From positions 67,451,979-67,515,978 of the forward strand of contig CM022944.1 of the NCBI GenBank assembly GCA_012931725.1: 64,000 nt of DNA. The letters are read 5' to 3'. How positions within the stretch are numbered: the first letter of the stretch is position 1; the number at the start of each line of letters is the position of its first letter. The position numbers were made by a program, and so were the translations under genes. Positions 11,245 to 23,432 of this stretch are shown here, piece by piece. A model generated the notes under the pieces. That model saw only the letters and a list, made by a program, of their open reading frames with translations. It searched no databases and was not told the DNA's origin. Source of the stretch: Litsea cubeba. Its lineage: Eukaryota; Streptophyta; Magnoliopsida; Laurales; Lauraceae.

Positions 11245-12766
11245 TGTTAGATTTTTTCTTTTGTTGCAATTTGATAGGATGCATTCAATTTTATAGCATA
11301 ACCACCCATTCATTCATTTCCTTAATCTTGGGATCTTCATGCAAAATTTTCATTTATAATCTTTGTTTTTATCATATGTTATGCATGTTTTTAAATCATC
11401 TTAGGCATTTTAGGTTTCATGTTTTTAAAACTCTTAAAAAGATTTAAAACATGTTTCCTAGCTTGATTCTATGGCTTAAAGTCCCCACAAGAAAATCTCT
11501 TTGAAATGTACATATTTTTGGGAAAACAGGGCTTTTACCGGCGGCCAATATATCACCTTTACCGGCGGCTGAGACTGTCGCTAAAAGCATATTTTAAAAA
11601 AATTATGACAGCTGGAAGGACTTATACCGGCGACCATTATACACTTTTACCGACGGCCCCGACCCCCGCTAAACGTATAGTTTAAAAAAAAATATAGCCG
11701 TTGGCAACCTTTTTGGCAAAAGGGGACCTTTTTTTTTGGGAAAAATGTTGAACTTTTGAGGGGTTTTGAGGCCAAGGAAGGAGGATCTTTTAAGAGCATT
11801 AGTAAGGGATTATGGGGCTAATCCATTGATTTAACCTTTGATTCATCTCAAATGGGTGTGCTCTCTTTTCTCAATATATCTCATGCTTTGCCTTAATCTT
11901 TGTTTTCTTTCAAAAGCATGTTATAAGTAAATGAATGTTGTCTTCCTATCATCTTTAGAACTTTAAACTTGTTTTTCCATAGGACTACAACATATGATTT
12001 GTAATTCACATGAGTTTGTTTTTAATGGTTCAAAACTAACTTGTTTGATTTAAGTTACATTTGTTTAAACTCAAGTTAGCTTATCTTTACAAACCATGTG
12101 TTCTTCATTCTACTCTTTCTCATACATATGATTAACATCTTTGCATCATTCAAAGTTTCATCTTTCTAAAAAGAGATAGAGTGATTTCTAGTATTTGCAT
12201 AAATCATAGACTTTCTCATTCATATGCATGTATCTAGAGATTGATATTTCATTTTCAATTCAGCCTACTTAGAGGAACTTCATTGCACTTAATTGTTCTC
12301 TTATCCGTGCATCAATAGGCATTTTATTTAAGAGAAAAGCCTCTTGTTGTAAAGGTTGGTGCTTACCCTTGAAAAGCACATGTTGTGTTGTAAAGATTCA
12401 TGCTTAGCCTTGAAAAGCATAGTGATGTATTTGTAAGGTTTGAGGTGATCATAAACCTTAATTTGTGTTTGTGGAAATCCGGTAGGGTTACCGGGAGTGG
12501 ATGTAGGCACGTTGGCCGAACCACTTTAAATACTTGTGTCATGGAGATTGCTCTCTTGCTTACCTTATGTGATTGATGCTTTTATTGTTTGTTGTTTCTT
12601 GTTGTTATCTTCTTGTGAATGATTAACTTAGAGACCTCTCTTTTTCACAAGATAATTAATATTCAACAAAGCATAAGTGACTTAAAAGCTAAAAGAATTA
12701 AAATTGGTCAAAGTCTTTGAGCTCACCCTATTCACCCCCCCTCTAGGATTCGATCTTGGACTTTCA
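11245..12766 (+). repeat. 3' LTR, relative of the 53.5-61.0 kb gag-only element
   Basis: This 1,522-bp LTR runs from TGTTAG to GGACTTTCA and follows a polypurine tract. It shares with the 1,756-bp LTRs at 53,504 and 59,261 the ends, the GGATGTAGGCACGTTGGCCG box near 12,499, and the segment before the end (CACCCTATTCACCCCCC). The U3 part differs: here an array of ACCGGCGGC-like words at 11,537-11,670 stands where the other family has GTCGAC words. The 5' part of this element is outside the window. Its right flank is coding sequence of another element, so it inserted there. Confidence 0.85.
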
Positions 12767-13340
12767 CTTTGCTTCTCTAGTCTCTTTTGTCGATACGATG
12801 CGTGGCGGCGTATATGACGAGCAATTTGAGCTTCGGTCAGCTCTGGCTGGGCTTTGACAATGAAGGATGTGCTCCTTCGGGCGCAGCAGCCGAGCCTGTC
12901 TTCTTTGTAGCTAGGCAATGATAGGATGCAAACGCGGTCCTTCGCCTGTTGTTGCGAAGCTTTGAATTTTTCGAGTTCGGCCCCTGTAGTTATGAAGGGT
13001 CGAACCAAAGGATTGTAGGTTTTGGCGGTGCTTGCGGAGGCCTTGTGATGCATGATCTGATTTTGGGCTTGTAAGAACAAGCTGGCTCATACTGGGTTGA
13101 CTTGGGAGTCAGGTTGGAGATGAGTCTCCCCTCTTTCATGTAAGCAAGAGGGTATAACTGGTTCTCCTTGAGTGGGGCCAGGTATGCTGGTTTGGTGGAT
13201 ATTTGGGGCCTTCTTTATTTTGGTGAAGATCTTGGGGACCATGTCTTGGGATAGACCTAGTCGTTTGCGGGTCGAGGCTTCGTGGGGGTGCCACGGGCTT
13301 CGGGCCTTTTGGTGCTCGCCTTTGGTGTCATGGTAGTGAC
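12767..13340 (-). pseudogene. First ORF fragment of a minus-strand Ty3/gypsy (Tat-like?) element
   Basis: The minus strand reads from about 13,330 (a start MTPKASTKRPEARG) through several frames to 12,767, where the frame is cut by the inserted LTR. Only fragments can be read, such as YNPLVRPFITTGAELEKF and AQIARHIRRHASYRQKRLEK. I do not recognise a catalytic domain. Its place after a repeat-rich leader and an LTR-like block suggests the start of gag or an extra N-terminal frame, as in Tat/Ogre relatives. This assignment is inference. Confidence 0.45.
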
Positions 13341-15430
13341 ACGTTGGGAGGCGAGCTTCTGCTTCTTGGAATGAGTAGTTTATTCTTCGGGAAGTGGGAA
13401 TGGTCTCAGCGTCCCAAAGACAATAGTCCAGGGAGTCGAGGTCAACCCGGAGTTCATAGAGTTACCGAGGGAGTTGATGCTTCGACAGCTAATAGGGCGC
13501 TTGTAACTGCGCGTGTTTTGCTTCTGTTGAAGCATGAGCTGGTGCTTGTTCTCATCCAAAGTAATGGTTAGCGAAGCTGCTAATGTTAGTTTTCGAAAAA
13601 TTTCTGAAACAAGACCACATCCATTAGTAATCACAAGAATATAATGATCATAAATGGGAAGTTCTACGGCTTTGTCTTTTCAAATCGCTAGAGGGATATG
13701 ACCCAAGCAATATGAACAAGGCAAAAGGTCATAGAGGGTATAATTATTCTGATCGCAAGTATGGTGAGCCCAGAATGAGCGTTCCAATGACTGTTGGAAA
13801 CAATCGTGAACCTAAATTCGAATTATATAAGAAGCAGAGCTTGCTCGAGGTAAGAAGAATATAAGGTTGGAGTTACAAATCTGTCGGTCGCGAATACAGT
13901 AGACCCTGAAAGGGCGTACTAGTACCACTAAACACAAATGTTTGGAGACCGCATCCATGAGATGAGATTCTCTGTTTTGAAAGGTCAATATTGGATTCAT
14001 CAAAGAGATCAGATGGTATTCCGATCCAAATACGGGCTCAACGATTTCCGCAAGCGCCAGTACCCAAAAGAGAATGAACCATAATTTCTCGGATCTGAAC
14101 CCAAAAATGACGAGTTTTTTTTTAAAGGTCAAGATCGAGTTCATCAAAGAGAGCAAAAGGCTTTCCAATCTGAACACAGGCTCAACGATTTCCGCAAGCA
14201 CCAGTGCTCAGAAATGATGAGACCAAAATTTCTCCAATCTGAATCCAAAAATGACGAGTTTTTTTTTTTTTAAAATCCTTTTTTTTTAAGTTTTTTAAAA
14301 AAAATCTTTTTATTTATGTATTTATTTATTTTAAGATCTTTTTGAAAAAAAAAATTTATTTATTATTTTAAATTTTTTTATTTTGAAAAAATTTATTTAA
14401 AAGACGAGAGAGTACACATAGGCCTCCTAACCTGGTCTTATGAAATCTCGATTGATAGAATTGCCCCCACGTAAGGGTAGGATTACTAAATAAATCCGTT
14501 TGGAGGACCATTACTTAAAACAGTCAAGCTGTCTCCACACGCTGGACAAGGCTTTTCTTGAATCAACCGTGATCAAAGAACGCAATTGGTTTAACCTTAG
14601 TGGTCTATGTCTTTTTATTTTTTTTTTTTTTAGATCTTAAATAGACTCATCGAAGAGAAACGATGGCCCAAATCCTTAGTCGAACAGGCTCAACATTTCT
14701 GCAAGCACGATGAACGATAAGAGAGGATCAAGGTTTCTCAATTTTGAATCCAAACTGAAAAATCTAATTTTTCTGATTTTTTTTTTTAGATCTTAAATAG
14801 ACTCATCGAAGAGAAACGATGGCCCAAAACCTTAGTCGAACAGGCTCAACATTTCTGCAAGCACGATGAACGATAGGAGAGGATCAAGATTTCTCAATTT
14901 TGAATCCAAACTGAGAAATCTAATTTTTTATTTTTTTTTTAGTTCTCTAATGAACTCATCGAAGAGAAATGATGGCCCAAATCCTTAGTCGAACAGGCTC
15001 AACATTTCTGCAAGCACGATGAACGATAGGAGAGGATCAAGGTTTCTCAATTTTGAATCCAAATTGAAAAATCTGATTTTTGTTTTGTTTTTTTTTTTTT
15101 AGATCCCTAATGAACTCATCGAAGAGAAACAATGGCCCAAATCCTTAGTCGAACAGGCTCAACATTTCTGCAACCACGATGAACGATAGGAGAGGATCAA
15201 GGTTTCTTAATTTTGAATCCAAATGGAGAAATCTGGTTTTTTTGATTTTTTTTTTGAAAAGTGAAAGAGTGGAAATAAATTCGGAGAATTAGAAATTTCC
15301 AAACAATCTAATCTCATTTTTTTTAAATGCAGAATCCAACATAGGCTACCAATTAGAAAGTAGCCAAGGAATCCAGAAAAGAAGTATAAGCATAGAGCAA
15401 AATATATGATATGCAAATATTTCATTTCTA
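13341..15430 (-). repeat. Repeat-rich leader with ~155-bp tandem units
   Basis: Four tandem units start at 14,632, 14,788, 14,941 and 15,101 (period about 153-160 bp). Each contains CTCATCGAAGAGAAA, CAGGCTCAACATTTCTGCAA and TTCTCAATTTTGAATCCAAA and is separated by T tracts. Two more diverged units lie at about 13,975-14,115 and 14,116-14,260. Between the two groups, 14,440-14,610 matches the leader of the Athila-type element. Frames in this region are by-products of the repeats. Confidence 0.8.
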
Positions 15431-18187
15431 GCATCGTGTTCTCAAATGAACGAGTCCCACCGGGTGGAGCTAGCCTGATGGATCGCACGTTCTGCTCGTG
15501 CTACCGAGGTCGGCGATTGTGGGAGTCCATTGGGAATGAAACTTTCGCGCCCGGGGGCCAGAAGCGGGTATCAATATTTGTGTGTGTGTGTGTGCCAGAT
15601 TTTCTAATTTACTTGGAATTGCAAGGGGTGATCCGGAGATCGACCTTCGCAAGTAAAAAAGGAAATCAACTTCTTTCAAGTTTTCCATTGCACATATATT
15701 TAAGAAAAGAGACATTTTTCTTGATTTGCCGTGAAAGGCGATTTTTTGGCATTTATTGCCGATTTTTTTGCGTTTATAGCCGATTTTGGCGTTTATAGCC
15801 GATTTACAATTCTTATCAATAATGAAAGACAAGAATTGTGATTTTTGTCTCTTTTAAAAAAATACAAACTATAATGAAAAGCAAGAAAATGAGGATCTAA
15901 CTTCTCAAGAGATTGTGGGGGACTCGTTCAGATTGACGGTCGCAAGCCATGTGCGGACTTCGCCATCATCCATGTAGATGAGAACAGATGATGCTCTTGA
16001 TTCACTTGGCTTGGCTATAACCTCAGGTTTTTAGAGGATAAAGACCAAAAGGATGTCATATGTCCAATAAAAAGCTAAGTAGAGGGGCTGAAAAGCCACG
16101 TCTAAGCGATTGGAGGCAGAAGGAGAAGGCAAGGACCTTGGGGGTACCCCCCAAGGGACTTTTATCACCTTATAGTGGTGGCCGGTGCAGAACTTTCGCA
16201 GAGTTTTCTCTCTTTCTTTCTCTTAGTTTTCTGATGCCTTTTCTTATCTGGATTTCCGGATTTTCCGAAGTCTATCTGGAATGCTTGGGATACTCTCCTA
16301 TTTATAGGCTCTTGGTAACCATTTAGGAGAGTTTATGGGCTTTTATTGTCATTAAGCCGCATAATGGGAGGAGTTACAGGGTTTAATTCATTTATTTTGT
16401 AACTCCTTTTTCTTGGCTTCTGATTGGCCGGTGGAGATTGAGGGCACTTAATCACCTTTAATCGCCATGATGGGAGGAGTTTCATGGGTTAAATGTCATG
16501 AATCAATTGACTTGTAACTCCCGGATGCTTGCTTCTGATTGGGCCGTCCAAAGAAATGAATTAATGACTGCAATAAAGCTAGCCAATTAATTGCATTAAG
16601 TGGTCGCCGAGCAGTTGAAGAGTCGCGGACCGTGCCGCGTCTTTTGGGATTCTTCTGGCGATGATCATCAATGGATCTTCATGTAGATCGACATCGGATG
16701 ATCATGTAACCTCAGGTATCGGTTGCCAACAACGGGTCGGTGCAATCTGTCATGTCGATTTCTCCATCGGTCAGGTAGAAAGCACACTTTTTTGGTTGAC
16801 CGGTTGGCGATCAATGTTGACTTTGATACTCTTGACGATTGACTCGTGATTTTGACGGATGTCAGAGGATTTGGCACCTCAAAAGTATGAATTTTGGAAA
16901 ATCCCAGGAGTAGGAAGCTTCAAATCGCTGAAAAATGACGAAAAACGGGCCTTCCGGGGCCAACCCGGCGATTCCGGGCTCCATGGTCGCAGGCGACCCT
17001 GGGGGATTTTCCCCCTTTTGTCCCGTTTTGCCGCCGTTTTTGATGTTTTTCGATTCTTTTTTCTTCTGTATTTTTTCTTGAAATTTTTTATCATTTATTG
17101 GCCTGATTTCCCTATAGAAAACTTGACAAGAATCCTTGCATTTTGGAGTGCAAAGTTTTCAATTTTCCTGGATTTTCCCCCTTTTGTCCCGTTTTGCAGC
17201 CGTTTTTTATGTTTTTTTATTCTTTTTTATTTTGTATTTTTTCTTGAAATTTTTGATCATTTATTGGCCTGATTTGCCTATAAAAAACTTGACAAGAATC
17301 CTTGCATTTTGGAGTGCAAAGTTTCCAATTTTCCTGGAAAGCCGAAGACTTTGTCGCGTAGAGCTGCCGATTTTCCGTCAGAAGCTGAAACTGGGTCAAA
17401 CGATGTCAGAATGACCTGAAGATTGGGGTGAAGCCTCCTGAGCAACAATTAAGACCAACCATAGGCTTTTGTTTGAGTTTTGAAGCCGTTTGGAGTCCTA
17501 TCACCAGTAGACTTTTTTTTGTCGCGATGAAGATGTCGCGGCTTGATGTGCGGTCAACCGATGTCCGATTGACTTGAAATTTGACAAGGAACCTATTGGA
17601 GTCATTATAAGATGATCCATAAGCTCTGTCTTGGAAACCATGGTCCCGGGGAGCTTCGCCGCCGAGAGGCCTGTTTGGCTTCCTAGCGTCAAAGCCTAGT
17701 CAAATGTTGTCGAAATGACCTGAAACTTGACGTGTAGCCCTTTGTAAGCATTTTGAAGCCGGTCATGTGCTCTATCTGATGAGTGATGGCCTCAGTGGTT
17801 CTCACCGCCGAGAGGCTTGATTTAGCTGTTCGAGGGTTGATGTAGGGTCAAACGTTGTTGGTTTGACTTGGAACTTGACGTGGAGCCTTTTGGATGTATT
17901 TTGAGACCATCCACAGGCTTTGATCGAAGATTTGGTGTCTCCGATGCTTTCGCCGCCCGGAGCTCCTTTTTAGCTGCTGGAGAAGCGAAGTTAGGCCAAA
18001 TGATTTCGAAATGGCCCGAAACTTCTTGTGTACTCCTCTTTTGGCTGTCTTAAAGAATCTTGCAGTTTTTATTTGATTCTGACAAGATTTCATTTTTTAG
18101 GAGTAGCATTGCCTATTTATGGCAGGCTGCGACTTCATGTAGCTTTTTGGATATTGAAAAAGCAAAGTGACATTTTTGGTGTCAACA
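15431..18187 (-). repeat. LTR-like block of the minus-strand Ty3/gypsy element
   Basis: The right edge is clear: on the minus strand it starts TGTTGACACC at 18,187, directly against Tekay gag sequence. A TATA-like CTATAAATAGGAG on the minus strand (about 16,295-16,307) supports an LTR promoter. Internal duplications: a 166-bp unit at 17,004 and 17,170, and about four diverged ~150-bp units at 17,390-18,020 that repeat a GTCAAA..ATGACCTGAAACTTGA pattern. The left boundary is uncertain. I could not assign a primer-binding site with confidence. Confidence 0.55.
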
Positions 18188-19404
18188 AGGTCTTTGCTGA
18201 TACCTCTGCTGCTGTCCTTGCTGAAATCCCTGAGGCCTCTGCTGTCCCAGCTGTCCTTGGGGTCTGAACTGCCCCTGCCCTGAGGTGGTGCTGGCAATCT
18301 AAGCTACTGCTGCTGCTGGGGTGTCTACCTCAATGGCTGTGCTGCAATTGGTGGTCGTGGAGCTGTATTCTTCACACTTTGCCCTTGCTTCCTAGGGCAA
18401 TCCTTGACTTGGTGGCCTTGCAAACCACACTTAAAACATGCTCCTGATACGACCCTACAATTTGACGACAGATGACCCTTACCACAGTGGATACATGCCG
18501 ATCTCCTCCCTTGTTCTGACCGAGGCCTCTTGGCCTGCTGCTGATATTGCTGCTGTGAACGCTGCTGATACTGTTGCTGTGGGCGTTGCTGGTATTGCTG
18601 CTGATATCTTATATATGACTCTTGTCCTAAGTCTGAGTCTGCCTAAGGTTCTGATTGTAACGGGCTTTCTCCTTGATGGACTCCTCAGCCCAGTAAGCCT
18701 GCTTGAGGGTTTCCTCATAGGTGGCCAAAGTAACACTGGTCACCATTTCTTTGATGTTGGGGTTCAGTCCCATAATAAACCTCATAACCTTATCCTCTTC
18801 GGTCTTCACCAGAGATGGTGCGAACCGGGATAGGTTAGTGAACCGCTGTTTGTAAACCTGAACTGAGTCTTCTCCCTGCTGAAGGGTATCAAACTCTGCT
18901 ATCGTCAGTGCTGTAATGTGGGGTGGAATAAACTTAGTACGAAACAATGTACTAAAATATGTCCATGCAGTCTCATCCTCAACTGAAACAAAAGGAGTCT
19001 AGACTGATTTCCACCACATTTCTGCTGTGCCTTAAAGCATATAAGCTGCTAGTTGAACCCCGCTCCTTTCCCGTGCACTTGAAGACATCAAATATCTTCT
19101 CTATCTGTACAACCCACTCATCAGCGTCAAGCGGATCCTCATTCCTAAAAAATTCTGGCGGATTCCTCTTCTTAAATTTATCAAACACATCATTACGATC
19201 TACTACCCTTGCTGGCATAATAACCTGTGTAGCCGGAACTAGCCTCTGTAATACAGCCATCATCTGAGTCTGTGCTTCTTGAGAAGCCACAAAGGCTTGC
19301 ATCAGCTTGTTGAATCTACCTTCCATAGAATCACTGTCAGTAGCATTAGCATTGCTACTTTCCGGGTTACCAGTACTGTTAGAACACATATTTCTGCCAG
19401 CCAT
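18188..19404 (-). pseudogene. Gag of Tekay/del-like Ty3/gypsy element (truncated, broken)
   Basis: From 19,404 leftwards on the minus strand the frame begins MAGRNMCSN and enters a gag domain (KKRNPPEFFRNEDPLDADEW, then VFKCTGKE). A one-base shift near 19,065 and two stops break it. It resumes with FRTKFIPPHITALTIAEF and VMRFIMGLNPNIKEMV, then a Q/Y-rich stretch, and a CCHC zinc knuckle CFKCGLQGHQVKDC (about 18,400-18,445). At 18,188 it is cut by the LTR of the inserted element. Capsid plus knuckle make it a chromovirus-type gag that can no longer be expressed whole. Confidence 0.88.
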
Positions 19405-19562
19405 CCTGAAACATAAGAAACGTTAGTCCTATGGTACTCAATCTAGCAAACAAACTATACAATCTACAAAAGCTGAGATACCCAAAATAAGAATCCAATC
19501 CTCACACGTCTTAGTTTCTACTTGTTTATAAATCTAGAAACCAGTAATGCTCTGATACCACT
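19405..19562 (-). other. Leader and tRNA-iMet primer-binding site of Tekay-like element
   Basis: At 19,549-19,560 the minus strand reads TGGTATCAGAGC, complementary to the 3' end of initiator methionine tRNA. It stands two bases after the LTR end (ACGTGACA). The following ~140 bp lead to the gag start at 19,404. Confidence 0.85.
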
Positions 19563-22367
19563 TGTCACGTCCCCAAAATTTAAACCAGGGTTATATGTGA
19601 GATTAGGGCTAATTAAAACTTTTTCCAACATAAGTCAAATATAACTTAGCCCCAATCGTGTCCCAATTGGATCAAAGACCGCTGTGACGTATAAACATTT
19701 CCTCAATTATAAACAATCATTAGCAGAAGCTTTTAAAATACAAATGGTATCTTAAAGAAGTATAGTTTAAGAGCAATAACTGAATATCATAACTAAAGTT
19801 CAGAGTTTAAACATATAAAGTATTAATTACAACTTTAGGCCACATGAAAACCTGGGCCTAATCAAAAGATAACAAAAGTACAAAATGAATCTATTAAGAT
19901 AAACATGAAGGCTCTCAAATACTGAGCCAGTACGGCTATACAACGCCATCCGTACTATAGTCTAAGAAGTCATCAGGCTCTTCCGTCGTCTCCTCTTCGA
20001 TCGGGATAGAAGGGCTCGGTACCTATGCACCAAGAGTAGCATCGTCAACACGACGATTGGTAAAGCAATGTATAGATAAATGATAACAAGATATGCATAT
20101 CAAATTAGAGTAAACAAGAGACAAGATCAATAGAAACATATGCATTTCAGATATAAAAAGTACATAGTAAACGAATCATTAACAATATAACAAGATAGGC
20201 AGTCCACATATGCTAATTACCACTAGATAGTGTCATTACCCTCCCATACTCACATTGAGTTGTGGTGGAGATATCAAGTGGCACGGATAAAAACTGGCAA
20301 ACAAGTGGCACAGGATAAATCTCGGCAAAACAAGTGGCACAGGATAATTCTCGGCTAAATAAGCAAGTGGCACGGTAATGACCCGGCAAATAAATAAAAA
20401 CCATCAAGAACAAGTCACACTATACAGACGTTCATCAAGGTCCTAACACAGGTGGTACCCCATCTGTGTTGGGCGATATACAGCAGAGTCGTGCCTGACA
20501 CAAGATTCCTAGACAATTAATAGTGATGGACTAGGCTTTCTTGCATGAACAAGATTCATTAACAATTGAGGGACAACCTTCCATTATCAAATCAAGGGTC
20601 AAGACAATACAAGCAAGCTTCTTCAATATCAATACCATCAATTAATCAATACCATAAGTAGCCCTCATCAAGCTTTTACAATCAAAGCCGCCTAATCTCA
20701 ACACTTCCATTAATCAATATACAAGATAAACAAGACATCAAGGGAATCCTAGGTCATCATCTAGGTTCATCATGTGATTCCCAAACCAAAGCAAGTAAAG
20801 CAATCTTTGGAACATGAGCATTTCATGTAAGAAGTACCAAACGGTACGATTCTGAATCAAGAGTAATAGACAATCCAATCCTAGGTACAATGCTGTTACT
20901 GTGATCTCGTACAACTCTATTCAGTCAACGAAAGGAATAAGGTTCGCGATACCCGAACAAACAATCTTCGTGCATAGATATAAAAGAGGGTATCCCGTTT
21001 CCCGTACCGTTCAAGATTGATATAAGTTGAAAGACCGAGAAAATAGGAATAACAACGAGAAAATGCATGCCCAAAACATTCCTCATATCAAGTCAAATGA
21101 GTCCAAAAAGGTAGCCAAGGTTCCATACAAGTCCAATAGAAAAAGAGGTCAAAAGGACCCTTCAAAAGGTTCCCAGCAGTTGTCCCGATTGACCTGGTCC
21201 AGCCCGGGTCGACCTGCATTAATGTGTAGAAATTGTGAACAGTAAAATGGTCAGGTGCTGTCCGCACCTAACCCTGTGTCTTCGGTCGACCGAGGCCCCT
21301 GGCTGGTCGACCGAGAACACACAGTTACAGAAAATTAGTTCTGTAATTGATGTGTATTTGGTCCCTTTCCATTCCCATAATCCCTAAACCTGTTTCACAA
21401 CCATTCAAGGATAAAACACCACATCATTTCAGGTCCTATAAACCTATCAATCTATCCATTTCATTTCCAATCCAATTCATTAGATAATTAACTCAAATCA
21501 TAATGTTTTCAATCCAAGTTTATCAAGATTAGAGCATTGGGTTATCTAGACATATTCAATCATCATTCCAAGGAAGAAACAACATATCAAAGCATAAATA
21601 TATAGATTAACTTGCCTTAATGATGAGCTAAACCAAATTAGGAGAAATTTGAGGAAATCTCTTTTTAAGCTCAAAAATGGAGAAAGAAGCTTCTCGACCC
21701 AAAATCAATCTACAAGATGAACGCAATGTGTGGTAGTGAGTCTCCCTAATCCATTTCTTACTAAAAGGATGAAGATTAGCTATGGTTAAAAGCTTTGGAG
21801 GCCTTTCTTTCAATAGGTTGTCAATGGAAAGCTTAGGAAAGTAGATGGTTGGGTTCCTTGGAGCTTGAGGAAGAAGAAGTGATGATTGGCCGGCGAAGAT
21901 GGAGCTTCGGTGGTCGTTAATGGCAAGGAGGTAGTGAAGGGAAGAAGAGAATGAATAGTAGTGAAGTAGAGAGATAGAGATGAGTGAAGGGATGAGTCAA
22001 ACGGATGATGGGGCTTTATATCAGGATAAGTATGGAAAATATGGGTTTAGTCCATGGTTAGCTTAAGTGATTATTTGGGACTCTTCCTCTCGTCGAATCG
22101 AAACGCGATTGAAGACTAAAGTTCATGAAATGACGAGACCTATCCGATGCACCCAAACTCACAAAAACTCATAATCTCGATTAAACCCCTGAAAACTTCC
22201 CAAAATTGCAAACAACCCCCTACTGTACCCAAACGTACTCCCAATCACGTGAGATTTCACCCACACGATTCATATGTCAAATCCGACTCGCTAAGACTCT
22301 AAACACACTTACTCACTAATCAACTAATTAATTATAATTAATATAGGCTAAGGGTCGGGATGTTACA
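19563..22367 (-). repeat. 5' LTR of Tekay/del-like element
   Basis: This is a 2,805-bp LTR. On the minus strand it starts TGTAACATCCCGACCC (22,367) and ends GGGACGTGACA (19,563). A TATAAAG box on the minus strand lies near 22,010. Short tandem units (~35 bp, AAGTGGCAC..GATAA..CTCGGCAAA) occupy about 20,270-20,400. GGTCGACC palindromes occur at about 21,210, 21,283 and 21,305. The LTR ends 84 bp from the JmjC stop codon, in the same orientation as that gene. Its partner LTR is not in the window. Confidence 0.87.
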
Positions 22368-22451
22368 CAACTTCTCTTATGAGTATAATGGGAAAGATGT
22401 AACCTTAAAGCATAAAATCAAACCCAGCATATGCATGAGATTTCAAGCCAC
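22368..22451 (-). other. Remaining 3' UTR of the JmjC gene
   Basis: This is all that lies between the JmjC stop codon and the Tekay LTR. There is no AATAAA in it on the minus strand, so the mRNA probably ends inside the LTR. Confidence 0.6.
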
Positions 22452-22526
22452 TCACTTTTCAGTGGACTTAAGCTCCATTAAATCCTTTACGGCATGGTTG
22501 ATTGCATAAAGAGCCATTTTCTTTAC
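22452..22526 (-). CDS. JmjC (KDM3-type) demethylase, last exon
   Basis: The exon encodes 24 residues starting VKKMALYAINHAVKDLMELK, then TGA at 22,452-22,454. The acceptor AG is at 22,527-22,528. Joined in phase 0 to the previous exon it gives ...KEDKLE-VKKM..., the usual C-terminus of IBM1/JMJ25-like proteins. It lies outside the catalytic core. Confidence 0.85.
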   Translation of the reverse strand, partial: VKKMALYAINHAVKDLMELKSTEK

Positions 22527-22839
22527 CTGCTTCACATTAAAAGATAAAAAAATAAAAATTAAAAATTAAAGATAAAATCACTTCATAAAAGGTGGCAAAA
22601 TATGTTTTGTGTTAAGGGATCGCAGTCTATGCAGCTTGACATAGCAGATAGCCAGGGGCTAAACAATTTAAGCTGTCAATTTATGGGACAACCACCATCA
22701 TAGTGCAGAGGAAGTCAACTGATACAGCTAAATATTTGCTCAAAAACTGGCTTCAACAAATGTGGGGACATGAGAGAAGATACTAACTGATGTGCATATA
22801 CATTTGAGTTGATCATTATGAAGAAGGAATATCAATTAC

Positions 22840-22959
22840 CTCTAGTTTGTCTTCCTTAGCAATGTGATCACGAGGAAGTCTACGGAACTCTTCAGTCAAA
22901 CGGATGCGTTCATTAACATTTTCAGGTGAGACAAAGTCAAGAGCTTCCTTTGTACAAGA
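22840..22959 (-). CDS. JmjC (KDM3-type) demethylase, penultimate exon
   Basis: The exon has exactly 40 codons, from SCTKEALDFVSPENV to RRLPRDHIAKEDKLE. It has GT donor (22,838-22,839) and AG acceptor (22,960-22,961) on the minus strand. It carries the conserved end of the JmjC domain (ALDFVSPENV) after the iron-binding His of the preceding exon. Phase is 0 on both sides, which gives a continuous family-like sequence. Confidence 0.9.
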
Positions 22960-23183
22960 CTAAAGAAGGAAACAAGAGTTTCAGAAGATACTCCAAGTCG
23001 CCAAGTAATCAATTGTACCACTCACGACAAGTAAAACAATTGAATTATACAATTGAAATCACATCTATAGTTATCATTCTACAATTACAAGAACCATGCA
23101 GTGGAAAATTGAAGTTGCCCAAGTTGGTGAGCTTGTAATGCCAAAGCATGTGTGATAAAATATCAAGTTCATCGTTTACAAAC

Positions 23184-23269
23184 CTTGAGATTTCTAACTT
23201 GATGAGGACATCCAGCAGGAATAAAGACTGCCTCACCAAGTTTTTGAGCAAAAGTCCATGGTTCAATTC
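23184..23269 (-). CDS. JmjC demethylase exon with the third iron-ligand His
   Basis: The 86-nt exon encodes (G)IEPWTFAQKLGEAVFIPAGC followed by PHQVRNLK. The His in CPHQVRN is the C-terminal Fe(II) ligand of JmjC demethylases. FIPAG..HQV is a diagnostic motif of the KDM3/IBM1 family. The splice signals (acceptor CAG at 23,270-23,272, donor GT at 23,182-23,183) join a split Gly codon with the upstream exon. Loss of this exon would abolish catalysis. Confidence 0.92.
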
Positions 23270-23432
23270 CTGAAAGAAAGAAAAAAAAAATAGAATACCC
23301 AGTAAAATACCTTCACCCAAAAAGATGAGAGAGAAATAGTTATTTTTTTTATCGAAAAGATAGAGAAAGTAGAAAGATGTAAAAAAAAAAAAAAGACAAC
23401 CATACTCTTCCTTGAGCTTTCTTTTGTACAAC

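Noticed and set aside
13812..14201. 129-codon minus-strand frame with an internal protein repeat
   Set aside because: The repetition comes from the ~140-155-bp DNA repeats of the leader; no domain or start context.
15541..15575. Candidate primer-binding site (TGGCCCCCGGGCGCG on the minus strand)
   Set aside because: It is not next to a convincing LTR end and does not match a tRNA 3' end I can name.
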